In this document: positions 7,531 to 15,658 of the stretch, piece by piece
Position numbering within the stretch: position 1 is the first letter of the stretch
Layout: each line of letters opens with the position of its first letter
Origin: CAZEAC01 sp964510065
GTDB taxonomy: Bacteria > Bdellovibrionota_C > UBA2361 > CAIXSY01
Direction: 5' to 3'
Assembly: GCA_964510065.1 (NCBI GenBank)
Contig: CAZEAC010000084.1
Coordinates: 1-19,870, forward strand
Length of the DNA stretch: 19,870 nt
The notes under the pieces: model-generated
Seen by the model: the letters and a program-made list of their open reading frames with translations, nothing else
What the model was told of the DNA's origin: nothing
The model's database searches: none
Translations under genes and position numbers: made by a program

Positions 7531-7548
7531 GTTATAAGGTCTTACCGA

Positions 7549-9996
7549 CTAGTACGTCGTAAAGGCACCATCCCAACAGGCCCGCACTCTCGTGTTTTGT
7601 AATATCGACATGTTTTCGTAGTGCTCGCCGTTCGTTATTTGCCACGGAGCAAACCAATCGATCGATGAAAACACATGGTACCTCGAGGTCCCCTTGCGTT
7701 CCCAGATCCCCGGGTACGGTGTCATCTGTAATGAGCACGCAGTACGGAACTCACTACGATCCGGCGAAGTATACGACGCGAAGTTTCGGTACTTGAGGAA
7801 ATTACACGAACTCTTTACGCCGGTCGCAGGATCGACACACTCTAGGTATTCAACAAGATCGAAATAGGGCTTATCTTCCGCAGGATTCGGAGAGAATCTC
7901 GAATATAAGGTGCGGCCGCCACCTGGTGTTCTTACATAGTGTCGCGTGCGTAACATCTTAAGATTTTGACCGGAATGCGGATCGATTTCGTAGAATCTAT
8001 TCCACGCCATGTACACGTTATCGTTGATGTGCTCAAGGAAGTTACCGTTCTCAATGCGGCTGTCGATTTCGCCCATGGCGTTGCGATAGTAATAGGTGTC
8101 AATAGTTGTGTTGCCGTCTGGTGCATATACCACATAGCTAGAAAGGTTTTCGTGACCTGCCGGGCCGGATGTGGTCGAGCCAAATATGTACTGAGCCACT
8201 CTTCCCAAGGTAGGACTTCTGTCTAGCGGGTACTTGGGGAATCGATACTCGGTGACCTCCGAGGTCCCTTGAATCTCACTACCGAAACGATACGGACTCT
8301 TTTCAAAGAGCACGGTATCGAGGACCCCATCATGACCGGGATTGCCATTGGCATCGACCTGGTCTAGGTGCTGCGCCGGTATCCATGGAGTCTCCCCAAA
8401 ACTTTCCGAGCTTTTTACACCGTTGTTTCTGAAAACAATTTGATTAAGGAGCAAACCGAAGCGAGGCGTATCGTTTTCAACTATGTCGTCTTCCTTGTTG
8501 ACGTCAAGGCAGGTCGAGGTAAAGTCACGACACACGTTTAGGGTGATATCCTGATCCGGCACATTATTCATTCCCCACGAAAGTGCCCGCCTTATAGCGT
8601 ACATTGTCCGCGCGGTCTTGGCCGTAGAGAGATTAAAGAGCGGATGCCGATTCTCGGCGGTAGTATCGATCTCTTCAAAGTTACCATCGTCATCGGCATC
8701 AGTGAAATCTTGGAATGAGATCGCCTTAAGCCACGCCGTGTAGCGGCCAAGGACAGAGAGTTTAACATAGGCATCTTTCATGCGATCAAACAATTCGCTG
8801 CTCTCTTCGCTTGTAAGGTCGCGTGTGACTTCAACGGTCTCAAAGCCGTTCCACTGCTCCTCTACGACCTGACGAGAGCGATTTATAAGTGGGAATTCGT
8901 TTCCGAAGTTCGCAACAAACCCAGTGCTTGCGACAGTGCCATCGGCATTTTGAGGCAGCGCGCCAGCCCAAACGGCAATTTTTGGCAATCTATTATTCGA
9001 GTTATATGGATCTATTATCTTGAGAGCGACCACATTTATCCGAGAGAAAGGAATTGCTTCTGGCGAAGCATTGTTAGCACGGAGCATCTCATTATAGCGA
9101 TAAAATGCATAAAGCCGATTTCCGCCTGTGGTATATGCGAACGCGTGTGGGTGTCGATTGAGCCTCTCCTCCATGTACTGCGCAAAGCGTGTGCTTCTAC
9201 GCGTGGTTTGGAAGTTGTTCATCACCGCTTCTGTCCATAGCGCCGGCAAGGGCTCACCTGGAAACTGAGTCTCGTCCTGCACGCAAGGAACCGAGTTCGG
9301 AACTGAGCAGGCAGAAGGTTGAATGTTAGCAATTGTATCAAAGGACGCAGCTTGAAACAGGGCTTCGGCATCACCGGCGGGAGCAATAGCTCCGGCAGCT
9401 TCGATATTCTCATTTTGCGGTGGGAAGCGGTCAAGTTCGGCTCGCATTTTTTGAAGCTTTGCGAGCTTCGCTTCGTCCTGCGCCTGGGCAATCATATTGT
9501 CGACCATCCCCTTAAAGTTTTCGAGGGCGTCGGCTGGGCTAAGCATTTCATCGAATGGCGGAAGGGCACGAACCGTCGCTGGCGTTGAATCTTGATAGCA
9601 GGCGAGAAGCGAGAGAAGAATTCCGTACGTTCTTCCACTTTCTTTCGCATTTAAATCGAACTCTGCACAGAGACTGCCCGGAGAACCAACCTTTCGAATG
9701 CCACGCCCGGTAAGGGGAATCGCCCCGCCGAGTCCTGGCGAGTCGTCTGACACATCGATATCACCAATTGGATGAGTCGTTGTGGTGGTCGATTGAGTCG
9801 TCGTCACGGTCGAGCTGGTGCGAACAGTTCCTGTCGTCGTCCCGCTCACGCTCGTCGTAGTCGAGGTGCTATAGGCGCTGCCGCTTGCGACTGGTTGTGG
9901 TTCGGAACTAGGACCAGCGTAGGCATTTGTAACGATACCTGCAGCCAATGGAAATGCCATCGCAGTCATGAGAAATCGGTGCATTTTGGAATACAT
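7549..9996 (-). CDS. Large secreted protein of unknown function with Thr/Ser-rich N-terminal linker
   Basis: The ATG at 9996 (815 residues) is preferred because AAGGGG lies seven to eight bases upstream and a clean Sec signal peptide follows ('MHRFLMTAMAFPLAAG' ... cleavage near AYA|G, residue 27). An upstream in-frame start at 10041 lacks these. Residues about 40-75 are almost all Ser/Thr/Val, a linker-like low-complexity stretch encoded by gtcgt-type triplet repeats. A helical, possibly coiled-coil segment lies at about 155-190. Acidic loops such as 'DADDDGNFEE' (about 433) and 'DANGNPGHDG' look like Ca2+-binding loops. The C-terminal half is rich in aromatic residues and Asn/Gly, with four to six Cys. 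No catalytic motif or family was recognised. Export to the periplasm or surface is likely. It is transcribed towards the tadE/G cluster but separated from it by a hairpin. Confidence 0.8.
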   Translation of the reverse strand: MYSKMHRFLMTAMAFPLAAGIVTNAYAGPSSEPQPVASGSAYSTSTTTSVSGTTTGTVRTSSTVTTTQSTTTTTHPIGDIDVSDDSPGLGGAIPLTGRGIRKVGSPGSLCAEFDLNAKESGRTYGILLSLLACYQDSTPATVRALPPFDEMLSPADALENFKGMVDNMIAQAQDEAKLAKLQKMRAELDRFPPQNENIEAAGAIAPAGDAEALFQAASFDTIANIQPSACSVPNSVPCVQDETQFPGEPLPALWTEAVMNNFQTTRRSTRFAQYMEERLNRHPHAFAYTTGGNRLYAFYRYNEMLRANNASPEAIPFSRINVVALKIIDPYNSNNRLPKIAVWAGALPQNADGTVASTGFVANFGNEFPLINRSRQVVEEQWNGFETVEVTRDLTSEESSELFDRMKDAYVKLSVLGRYTAWLKAISFQDFTDADDDGNFEEIDTTAENRHPLFNLSTAKTARTMYAIRRALSWGMNNVPDQDITLNVCRDFTSTCLDVNKEDDIVENDTPRFGLLLNQIVFRNNGVKSSESFGETPWIPAQHLDQVDANGNPGHDGVLDTVLFEKSPYRFGSEIQGTSEVTEYRFPKYPLDRSPTLGRVAQYIFGSTTSGPAGHENLSSYVVYAPDGNTTIDTYYYRNAMGEIDSRIENGNFLEHINDNVYMAWNRFYEIDPHSGQNLKMLRTRHYVRTPGGGRTLYSRFSPNPAEDKPYFDLVEYLECVDPATGVKSSCNFLKYRNFASYTSPDRSEFRTACSLQMTPYPGIWERKGTSRYHVFSSIDWFAPWQITNGEHYENMSILQNTRVRACWDGAFTTY

Positions 9997-10082
9997 AAGT
10001 AATCCCCTTAAGTAAACAGTGTGAAAGAAGCCGCAAAACAAAGCTGAGGTTCAAAAAGAGCGGAAATCAATCCAACACATCC

Positions 10083-10148
10083 CTGTGAGAACACAGCGAG
10101 CGCCCCTTAGAAACATCAATAGAGGCCGCATGTTGCACGCTAGTGCAA
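10083..10148. promoter_or_regulatory. Short dyads upstream of the large secreted-protein gene
   Basis: Two small perfect dyads lie in the 5' region of the 7549-9996 gene: ctgtg-agaa-cacag (10083-10096) and ttgcac-gcta-gtgcaa (10133-10148). The second is a plausible regulator site, and on the minus strand its TTGCAC could serve as a -35 element, but no good -10 follows at 17 bp. Function is inferred only from position. Confidence 0.3.
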
Positions 10149-10261
10149 GGGCTATGCCGAATCGAGAATAGGGAGTACTAAGGGAATGTTACCAAATCCC
10201 AGCGATCGAATTTGTCGCAACCTGAAACGCCTTTAAAAGTATAGATTGGCCAGGAATGCCC

Positions 10262-10303
10262 TCTAGGAGTGCGCGCCACTGATTCGTGGCGCACACTCCT
10301 AGA
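10262..10303. terminator. 18-bp-stem hairpin at the end of the PurD-like gene
   Basis: The arms at 10262-10279 and 10286-10303 match at 17 of 18 bases around a six-base loop (tgattc). The TAG stop of the minus-strand gene (10299-10301) lies inside the right arm. No U-tract follows on either strand. It probably ends or protects the PurD-like transcript and may also insulate the secreted-protein promoter region. Confidence 0.65.
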
Positions 10304-11591
10304 CCTCGCGCAGATACCCCCAATTATGAAGCTTGTCGCTATCTTCAAACCAGCGATCGCCAATATCAGTGCGGTAACACATGTTCGGTATAATGATATT
10401 ACCTATGCGGCTATACGCCTGAGCTTGAGCCTGCTTGAGAGTTTGGCCTAGCCCCACAACAATCAGCACGACACCGGAAGAGCCGCACACAACCCACTCA
10501 CCATTGACCTCTTTGACATCTTCGATGTGAATTCCCTCGCGACCAGGACGCTTAAACAGGATCGGAGTATCACGTGAGTAAGTTTCAAAAACTTGCGGAT
10601 CGTCAAAGGGATACGGCGGCAGCACCACGCGCACTCCAACTTGAAATCCCTTCTTTGCCTTAAAGCGCTGAATCTTGCCCTGCGGGAGCTCGTAGAGAAG
10701 CTCACTAATGGGGGTCAGTAATCCCTCCTGCTGAATGCTGATGGTGGGATAACCAAAGCGGCTTGTGAACTCGAGCGGATATATTCCATTACCGTTTACG
10801 ATAGTGTTGATATCAATGTAGCCAACATACCCCTCTTCAGCGAGCTTTGGTTCGAGCTTTTTGAGAGTTGCATTGAACAGTTTATTCGGATCGCTCCAGA
10901 ACATAAATGTGCCCATCTCGCCAGTCGATGGGCCAATATTTCCGGGGAAAAGCTTCTTATTCTCGAAATTTACGTTTATCGGGTAAACGAACTCTTTACC
11001 ATTAAAAAACGCGCCCACCGCGACTTCAACGCCGGTTACACGGCGCTGAAGCTGGAAGACCTTTATTCGGCTTGACCAGATCTTCCGGTAAGCCTCGAGC
11101 ATCTGTAGTACATCTTTGCCGTCTTCCTCTTCACCAATAAAAAGGAGCGCCTTCACATTCTGCGCCTCGCCGCTCGGTTTTATCGCGTAGCGGCCTGGGT
11201 TTGCGCTTACAAATTTTATTGCTTCATCAAAGGAGGTAAACTCCTGATAGGGAATGATCGGCACTCCGTACTTCTTAAGCTCCTCTTGCCCAAACGCACG
11301 ATCGTCTTCAAGCTTATCACTATACGCCGAACCGCCAACGACAAGCTTCCCCTTCTTTCTCCAATAATCGGCTTTGGTTCCCTGCCCCAACACATCGTCA
11401 AAGACGATCACGTCGGCCCATTCGGCATCAACTTCCCAGTCTTCAGACTTTCCGACAAAGCCGTCGCCGATCTCTTTGTCGACCTTATTTTCGATAAATA
11501 GTTTTACCTGGTGCCCCTCCTTGACCACCTGCCACGCAATATCAACAATGAGACCTTCGATCGAGACAAAGAGAAATTTTTTAGGATCCAT
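10299..11591 (-). CDS. PurD-like ATP-grasp ligase (divergent phosphoribosylamine-glycine ligase family)
   Basis: At 430 residues this has the length of PurD and its ATP-grasp landmarks: 'LEDDRAFGQEELKKYGVP' (about 94-111), 'YAIKPSGEAQNVKALLF' (135-151), 'FPGNIGPSTGEMGTFMF' (215-231), 'YPLEFTSRFGYPT' (271-283) and a C-terminal 'NMCYRTDIGDRWF'. PurD joins glycine to phosphoribosylamine using ATP in purine synthesis. Several features depart from standard PurD. The N terminus has 'VSIEGLIVDIAW' in place of the glycine-rich GREHA loop. The metal-binding motif reads EFTSRFGYP instead of EFNARFGDP, losing the usual Asn. No other purine gene is nearby. It belongs to a divergent branch; true PurD activity is likely but not certain. 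A weak AAGGGG lies about 13 bases before the ATG. Confidence 0.75.
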   Translation of the reverse strand: MDPKKFLFVSIEGLIVDIAWQVVKEGHQVKLFIENKVDKEIGDGFVGKSEDWEVDAEWADVIVFDDVLGQGTKADYWRKKGKLVVGGSAYSDKLEDDRAFGQEELKKYGVPIIPYQEFTSFDEAIKFVSANPGRYAIKPSGEAQNVKALLFIGEEEDGKDVLQMLEAYRKIWSSRIKVFQLQRRVTGVEVAVGAFFNGKEFVYPINVNFENKKLFPGNIGPSTGEMGTFMFWSDPNKLFNATLKKLEPKLAEEGYVGYIDINTIVNGNGIYPLEFTSRFGYPTISIQQEGLLTPISELLYELPQGKIQRFKAKKGFQVGVRVVLPPYPFDDPQVFETYSRDTPILFKRPGREGIHIEDVKEVNGEWVVCGSSGVVLIVVGLGQTLKQAQAQAYSRIGNIIIPNMCYRTDIGDRWFEDSDKLHNWGYLREV

Positions 11592-11728
11592 GAGTTCTGT
11601 ATCGTCCCCTTTCCATTTCGATTGTAGATCTTTTTACTTCGATTCGCCAAAGGGTAGTTTGTCTGAACAACGTGCTCACATCCCGACTCTTCAGTGTCGT
11701 TTCGAAAACGGGAGATGTTTGTAAAAGG

Positions 11729-11784
11729 CGCGAAACTTCGCGTCGCTCCAGGCGCTACCGCGCCTGTCCGGCCATCCTGGCCGG
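11729..11784. repeat. Cluster of small GC-rich hairpins between the two metabolic genes
   Basis: Three consecutive dyads are visible: cgcga/tcgcg (11729-11742), ggcgc/gcgcc (11751-11764) and a perfect ccggcca-tcc-tggccgg (11768-11784). They lie in the 252-bp gap downstream of the acyl-CoA dehydrogenase gene, next to its terminator-like hairpin. They resemble REP-like intergenic palindromes or a structured mRNA tail. No other copies were found in the window. Confidence 0.45.
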
Positions 11785-11785
11785 C

Positions 11786-11846
11786 TAGATTCCTTGGCTC
11801 CAGAATGCAACTCATTTGGTGCTAATTCCAAAAGCCAAGGAATCTA
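11786..11846 (-). terminator. 14-bp-stem hairpin at the end of the acyl-CoA dehydrogenase gene
   Basis: The arms tagattccttggct (11786-11799) and agccaaggaatcta (11833-11846) are perfectly complementary. The 33-nt loop contains a smaller tttgg/ccaaa stem. The TAG stop (11844-11846) is within the right arm, as at the PurD-like gene. There is no U-tract. A transcript-end or mRNA-stabilising role is inferred. Confidence 0.6.
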
Positions 11847-13583
11847 AAACAGATCCCAACGATAGCCCGACTTCGCCACCGTAGAGTTGGCAAGAGTAAC
11901 GGTATTGTCGTCCTCGTTACTAATGAGCGCGCGAATGTTCGCATTCATGCGATGGCGCGCCTGATTGCTAAAGATCCTCACAATATCGAGCTCATCGCTG
12001 CAATCCTGCTCCTTTTTGCTTTCAAGTATTCCAGTTACTCGTGAGAGCACTGCAAGCCCTACAAAAAGATCAATTGCGACATCGGCGACCCGCTTCGTAT
12101 AAAACTGCTGATCGACAATACCCTTGCCATAACGCATGAGGAGCTCGTCGGAGGCTTTTCCGAGCCGAACGGTATACTGCTCAAAAATCGACGCGTAGCT
12201 TTTCAATAACGGGTGAACCGCTTCAATCCTTTCCCGGCCAAGCGTCGTAAGCTGACTGACCTTTTTCGATGCAAAGCGGGATAGGACACCAAAGCCCTTT
12301 ATCGGGTCATTGAACATGCCACTGACCCCTTTCTTTAGCTGTTTTAGTGACTCGCCGGCATCCTTTAACCCGGTAAGCCCCACATAAAGCCGCAAAATTT
12401 CATTGGTTCCCTCAAAGATCATGTTGATTCGGCAATCGCGAAGCACCATCTCATAGGGATACTCTTTCATGAAACCATTTCCTCCGGCGATCTGAAGCGC
12501 TTCATTGACGGTGTTCCAAAGCGCTTCGGTGGCAAAGATCTTCGAGATTGCAGCTTCAGTCGAGTAGTCACTTACGCCTGAGTCTATATAGTGAGCAACC
12601 ATTCCCACCACGGACTCGGCGGCAAAGCAGTTCACCACCATTTGCGCAATTTTTTCCTGCACAAGCCCGAATTCGGCAATCGGCTTTCCAAATTGCTTTC
12701 GATTCTTAGATTGTTCACTTGCGAGCGCTATGCACCGCTTCATCGCACCAACACAGCCCCCTCCAAGCCCAGTGCGCCCATTGTTAAGAATGGACATGGC
12801 AACCTTGAATCCCTGGCCCTCGCCGCCAAGCACATTTTCGGCAGGCACCCGAACATTTTGAAAGGTAACCGTCGAGGTAGCAGACGATCGAATTCCCAGC
12901 TTGTCCTCTTTCGGTCCGTGCGTAACACCCGCGAACTCTCGCTCGACAATGAAAGCAGTCAGCTTTCCCTCCTTCCCCTCGGTACGCGCAAAAACCGTAA
13001 AAAAACCGGCGAGCGGTCCATTGGTAATCCAAAGCTTGTCACCATTAAGTGTCCACGAGCCGTCAGAATTTTTGAGCGCAGTTGTCTTAATCGAGGCAGC
13101 ATCAGATCCCGACCCCGGCTCGGTTAAACAGAATGCAGCAATACGCTCTCCTGACGCGAGCGCGGGAAGATAACGCGCCTTCTGTTCGTCGCTGCCGAAA
13201 AGTAGCAAGCCTTTCATCCCTATGGAGCTATGCGCGCCTATAGTAAGCGAGGTCGAGGCATCATAGCGGCTGGTTTGTTGCAATACACGGGAGTAACCAG
13301 TATTTGAAAGCCCGATTCCGCCAAACTGCTCTGGTATTATGAGACCAAATAACCCGAGCTCTTTAAGACTATTTAAATATTCCTCCGGCTGCTCTCCACG
13401 GTGATCAAACTGGCGATACTGAGCCTCCTTGCCAGCCATAAACTTATCAACCGAATCTATTACCATGTGAAGCGTTTCAGCTTCAGATTTCGCTACATGC
13501 GGGAACGGGAAGAGGTTTTCTTCGACAATATTTCCAAGGAAGAGCGACTTTGCGACACTTGCGTCAAGCTTAAGCTTTGTCAT
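11844..13583 (-). CDS. Acyl-CoA dehydrogenase, VLCAD/ACAD9-like
   Basis: The 579-residue FAD enzyme should catalyse the first, alpha-beta dehydrogenation step of fatty acid beta-oxidation, passing electrons to ETF. Family signatures are clear: 'CLTEPGSGSDA' (152-162), 'LWITNGPLAGFFTVFAR' (184-200), 'SILNNGRTGLGGGCVGAM' (264-281), 'QFGKPIAEF' (297-305), 'QIAGGNGFMKEYPYEMVLRD' (364-383) and 'MIFEGTNEILRLYVGLTG' (388-405). E391 is the expected catalytic base. Its position after 'RDCRINMIF' and the extra C-terminal domain of about 170 residues match the long VLCAD/ACAD9 group rather than short-chain enzymes, so long-chain substrates are likely. The ATG has a GAGG about seven bases upstream. It is followed by the PurD-like gene on the same strand after a 252-bp gap with hairpins, so they are probably separate transcripts. 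Confidence 0.93.
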   Translation of the reverse strand: MTKLKLDASVAKSLFLGNIVEENLFPFPHVAKSEAETLHMVIDSVDKFMAGKEAQYRQFDHRGEQPEEYLNSLKELGLFGLIIPEQFGGIGLSNTGYSRVLQQTSRYDASTSLTIGAHSSIGMKGLLLFGSDEQKARYLPALASGERIAAFCLTEPGSGSDAASIKTTALKNSDGSWTLNGDKLWITNGPLAGFFTVFARTEGKEGKLTAFIVEREFAGVTHGPKEDKLGIRSSATSTVTFQNVRVPAENVLGGEGQGFKVAMSILNNGRTGLGGGCVGAMKRCIALASEQSKNRKQFGKPIAEFGLVQEKIAQMVVNCFAAESVVGMVAHYIDSGVSDYSTEAAISKIFATEALWNTVNEALQIAGGNGFMKEYPYEMVLRDCRINMIFEGTNEILRLYVGLTGLKDAGESLKQLKKGVSGMFNDPIKGFGVLSRFASKKVSQLTTLGRERIEAVHPLLKSYASIFEQYTVRLGKASDELLMRYGKGIVDQQFYTKRVADVAIDLFVGLAVLSRVTGILESKKEQDCSDELDIVRIFSNQARHRMNANIRALISNEDDNTVTLANSTVAKSGYRWDLF

Positions 13584-13849
13584 TGTAGCCTCATATAATT
13601 CACTCTAATACCCCTATCGTACTCAAACGTCGTTAGCATAAGCGCTGGATTGCCCCCTGGCATTCTAAGCTTGTAGCCCAATTGTGGGAACTCATTGTTT
13701 CAATTAGCCTGACGATATATTCGGTGAGGATGAATTTTTGTCCCTCGTAGGTCCGAAATCCGGAATAGCTAGGGCATGCCGATGTATCTAAGTAAATGCG
13801 CAAATTTCATCGATTGTTAGAGTTGCTTGTCGTGGCTCTAGTGTTTTAG
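13584..13849. other. Divergent intergenic region (promoters expected)
   Basis: This 266-bp gap separates the leftward acyl-CoA dehydrogenase from the rightward outer-membrane gene, so it must hold promoters for both. A loose plus-strand match (TTGTTA, 17 bp, TCTAGT at about 13814-13842) is visible but weak. No gene, RNA or strong palindrome was found. Confidence 0.3.
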
Positions 13850-15658
13850 GTGGCGTTGTTGAACCGGATATCTGCACTACTTTTGGTCGTGGGCTGCTCA
13901 ATCGCGAGCGCCATACCGCTACGCGCTGACCCGATGCGTATGCTTGCCGCTCCCTCTTATCAAAAGAGCCTGTCAACTTCGACACTCGCGTCTCAGTACC
14001 AACATCTGAATGGCAAAAAAATCCGATCAATCACGATCGAGATCCGAGAGATCTTCGATGAGCCTGATGCCGGTTCGCTCTACCGCACCGCCAACAATTT
14101 AAAGATTAGTACGCGCCAGGAAATCGTCGAGCGCGAACTGCTCTTCCACGAGGGCGATCTCTTCGACGCCTACCGAATGCAAGAAAGCGAGCGCGTACTT
14201 CGTGAACTTCGGTTCTTGCGCAAAGTGAGCATTCTTCCCATCGCCGACGGCGACGAAGTCGATGTTATCATCACGGCACAAGACACCTGGACTCTTATCC
14301 CACAGCTTGGCTACTCCTCAGGCGACGGACGTCAGCGGTACTCCGCGGGTATCGTTGAGTCGAACCTCCTCGGACTCGGAAAACGCGCCGAGGTGCTCTT
14401 TGAAGAGGATGAAAATCGAACCACGCTTGAAACAGTGTGGGAAGATAGAAGAGTATTGGGCACGTCAAACCAGCTGCTTCTTGCCTACTTTGACCGCGAC
14501 GATGGCGAGCGTTTTATTGGTTCTTTCGGTCGCCCGTTTCGCACTCTCTATGACAGGGCGTCTTGGTCCTTTTTTATCGATCGCGGAGACACCATCGGCC
14601 GTCTCTTTGAGGGTGGCGATGAACGCTATATTTTCCGTCAACAGACCACAGACCTTAACGCCCGCTACACCATCTCTCACGGCAATCCCGAGTCCGAGAT
14701 CTGGCGCTACGCGATTGGTTACGACTTCATGGAATACACTTACGAACAGGCCGATCAAGACGATTACGACTCACTAGGCCTCGATCCCGACACTGTCAGC
14801 AACGACATACGCGAGCTTCCTGTGAATCGGCGCTATACCGGTCCCAAAGTCCTCTTCCAGTATATCGATCCAATGTATATTTCGGAAAATTACGTTGATA
14901 GGTTTGATCGAGTCGAAGACTACAATATTGGCCTTGAAACGTCTGGGAACGTCTTAATAGCCCCTGAAACTTTGGGATCACTTGAGGACGCACTGCTATT
15001 GTCGGGAAATATTAGTAAGGGATATGCCTTCAGCCGCGGGAATTTCATGCGTTCCGATTTCGGCGGCGCCGCACGTTATAGTGAAGGAGGATTCGAGGAC
15101 AAATACTTTCGAGCCGAAACTCGCTACTACAATGTCGTTGGTCCAGTGTACCTCGGCGGGATGTACCTTGGGTTGCACACCTTTGCCACCTCATTCTTCC
15201 TTGATTACGGTAGCGACCTCGACAAGAATCGCGAATTCACCCTCGGAGGTGATAATGCACTTCGCGGCTATCAGGCCAAAACATTCTCTGGCGATAAGAG
15301 ATACGCGCTCAACCTTGAAGAGCGCGTGCATATCGCTGAAGACCTCTTTCAATTAGTAAGCTTCGGATCCACTATCTTCGCCGAAGTCGGCGGAGCGACT
15401 GACGAGAGCCTTGGCGATCTCTTGAGCAGCGATAGTTACGGTGATGTCGGAGCCGGGCTTCGCTTTGCGTTTCCACGATCCTCCGGCGGCAGCGTACTGC
15501 GAATAGATTTCGCCGTGCCATTTCGCGATGGTCCTGATGATAGTGGTGCATACGAACTTCGAATCATATTCGCGGGCGGTCAGCTCTTTAGCGCGAGGAC
15601 AAGGAGTGAAACATATGGCCCCGAGAAAGCAAGTGTTGCGGTGGGCCTCGACCGCTAG
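13850..15658 (+). CDS. Omp85-family outer-membrane protein (POTRA plus beta-barrel)
   Basis: The 602-residue protein begins with a signal peptide ('ISALLLVVGCSIASA', cleavage near residue 21-26). It has one POTRA-like domain at about 57-147 ('KKIRSITIEIREIF' ... 'VERELLFHEGDLF' ... 'SERVLRELRFLRKVSI' ... 'VDVIITAQDTWTL'), followed by a barrel of alternating strands to the C terminus. The Omp85 L6 motif is present as 'LGGDNALRGY' (465-474, R472), diagnostic of the BamA/TamA/TpsB superfamily. A single POTRA is fewer than BamA's usual five, so this is not the main BamA. A role in outer-membrane passage or insertion of specific clients is more likely. The start is GTG with a weak AGG nearby. Its last 44 bp overlap the gene for a secreted metalloprotease, a candidate client or partner. 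The client link is inference. Confidence 0.85.
   Translation: MALLNRISALLLVVGCSIASAIPLRADPMRMLAAPSYQKSLSTSTLASQYQHLNGKKIRSITIEIREIFDEPDAGSLYRTANNLKISTRQEIVERELLFHEGDLFDAYRMQESERVLRELRFLRKVSILPIADGDEVDVIITAQDTWTLIPQLGYSSGDGRQRYSAGIVESNLLGLGKRAEVLFEEDENRTTLETVWEDRRVLGTSNQLLLAYFDRDDGERFIGSFGRPFRTLYDRASWSFFIDRGDTIGRLFEGGDERYIFRQQTTDLNARYTISHGNPESEIWRYAIGYDFMEYTYEQADQDDYDSLGLDPDTVSNDIRELPVNRRYTGPKVLFQYIDPMYISENYVDRFDRVEDYNIGLETSGNVLIAPETLGSLEDALLLSGNISKGYAFSRGNFMRSDFGGAARYSEGGFEDKYFRAETRYYNVVGPVYLGGMYLGLHTFATSFFLDYGSDLDKNREFTLGGDNALRGYQAKTFSGDKRYALNLEERVHIAEDLFQLVSFGSTIFAEVGGATDESLGDLLSSDSYGDVGAGLRFAFPRSSGGSVLRIDFAVPFRDGPDDSGAYELRIIFAGGQLFSARTRSETYGPEKASVAVGLDR
15601..15606 (+). promoter_or_regulatory. 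Shine-Dalgarno that fixes the metalloprotease start
   Basis: AAGGAG at 15601-15606 lies eight bases before ATG 15615, inside the 3' end of the Omp85-like gene. It supports that ATG over the in-frame upstream start at 15528 and points to translational coupling of the two genes. Confidence 0.75.

Noticed and set aside
9770..9880. Triplet-like gtcgt repeats in DNA as a separate repeat element
   Set aside because: They are the codons of the Ser/Thr/Val-rich linker of the secreted protein and stay in frame.
12591..13127. 178-codon plus-strand ORF opposite the acyl-CoA dehydrogenase
   Set aside because: It is antisense to a complete enzyme with all signature motifs; composition is typical of an antisense shadow.
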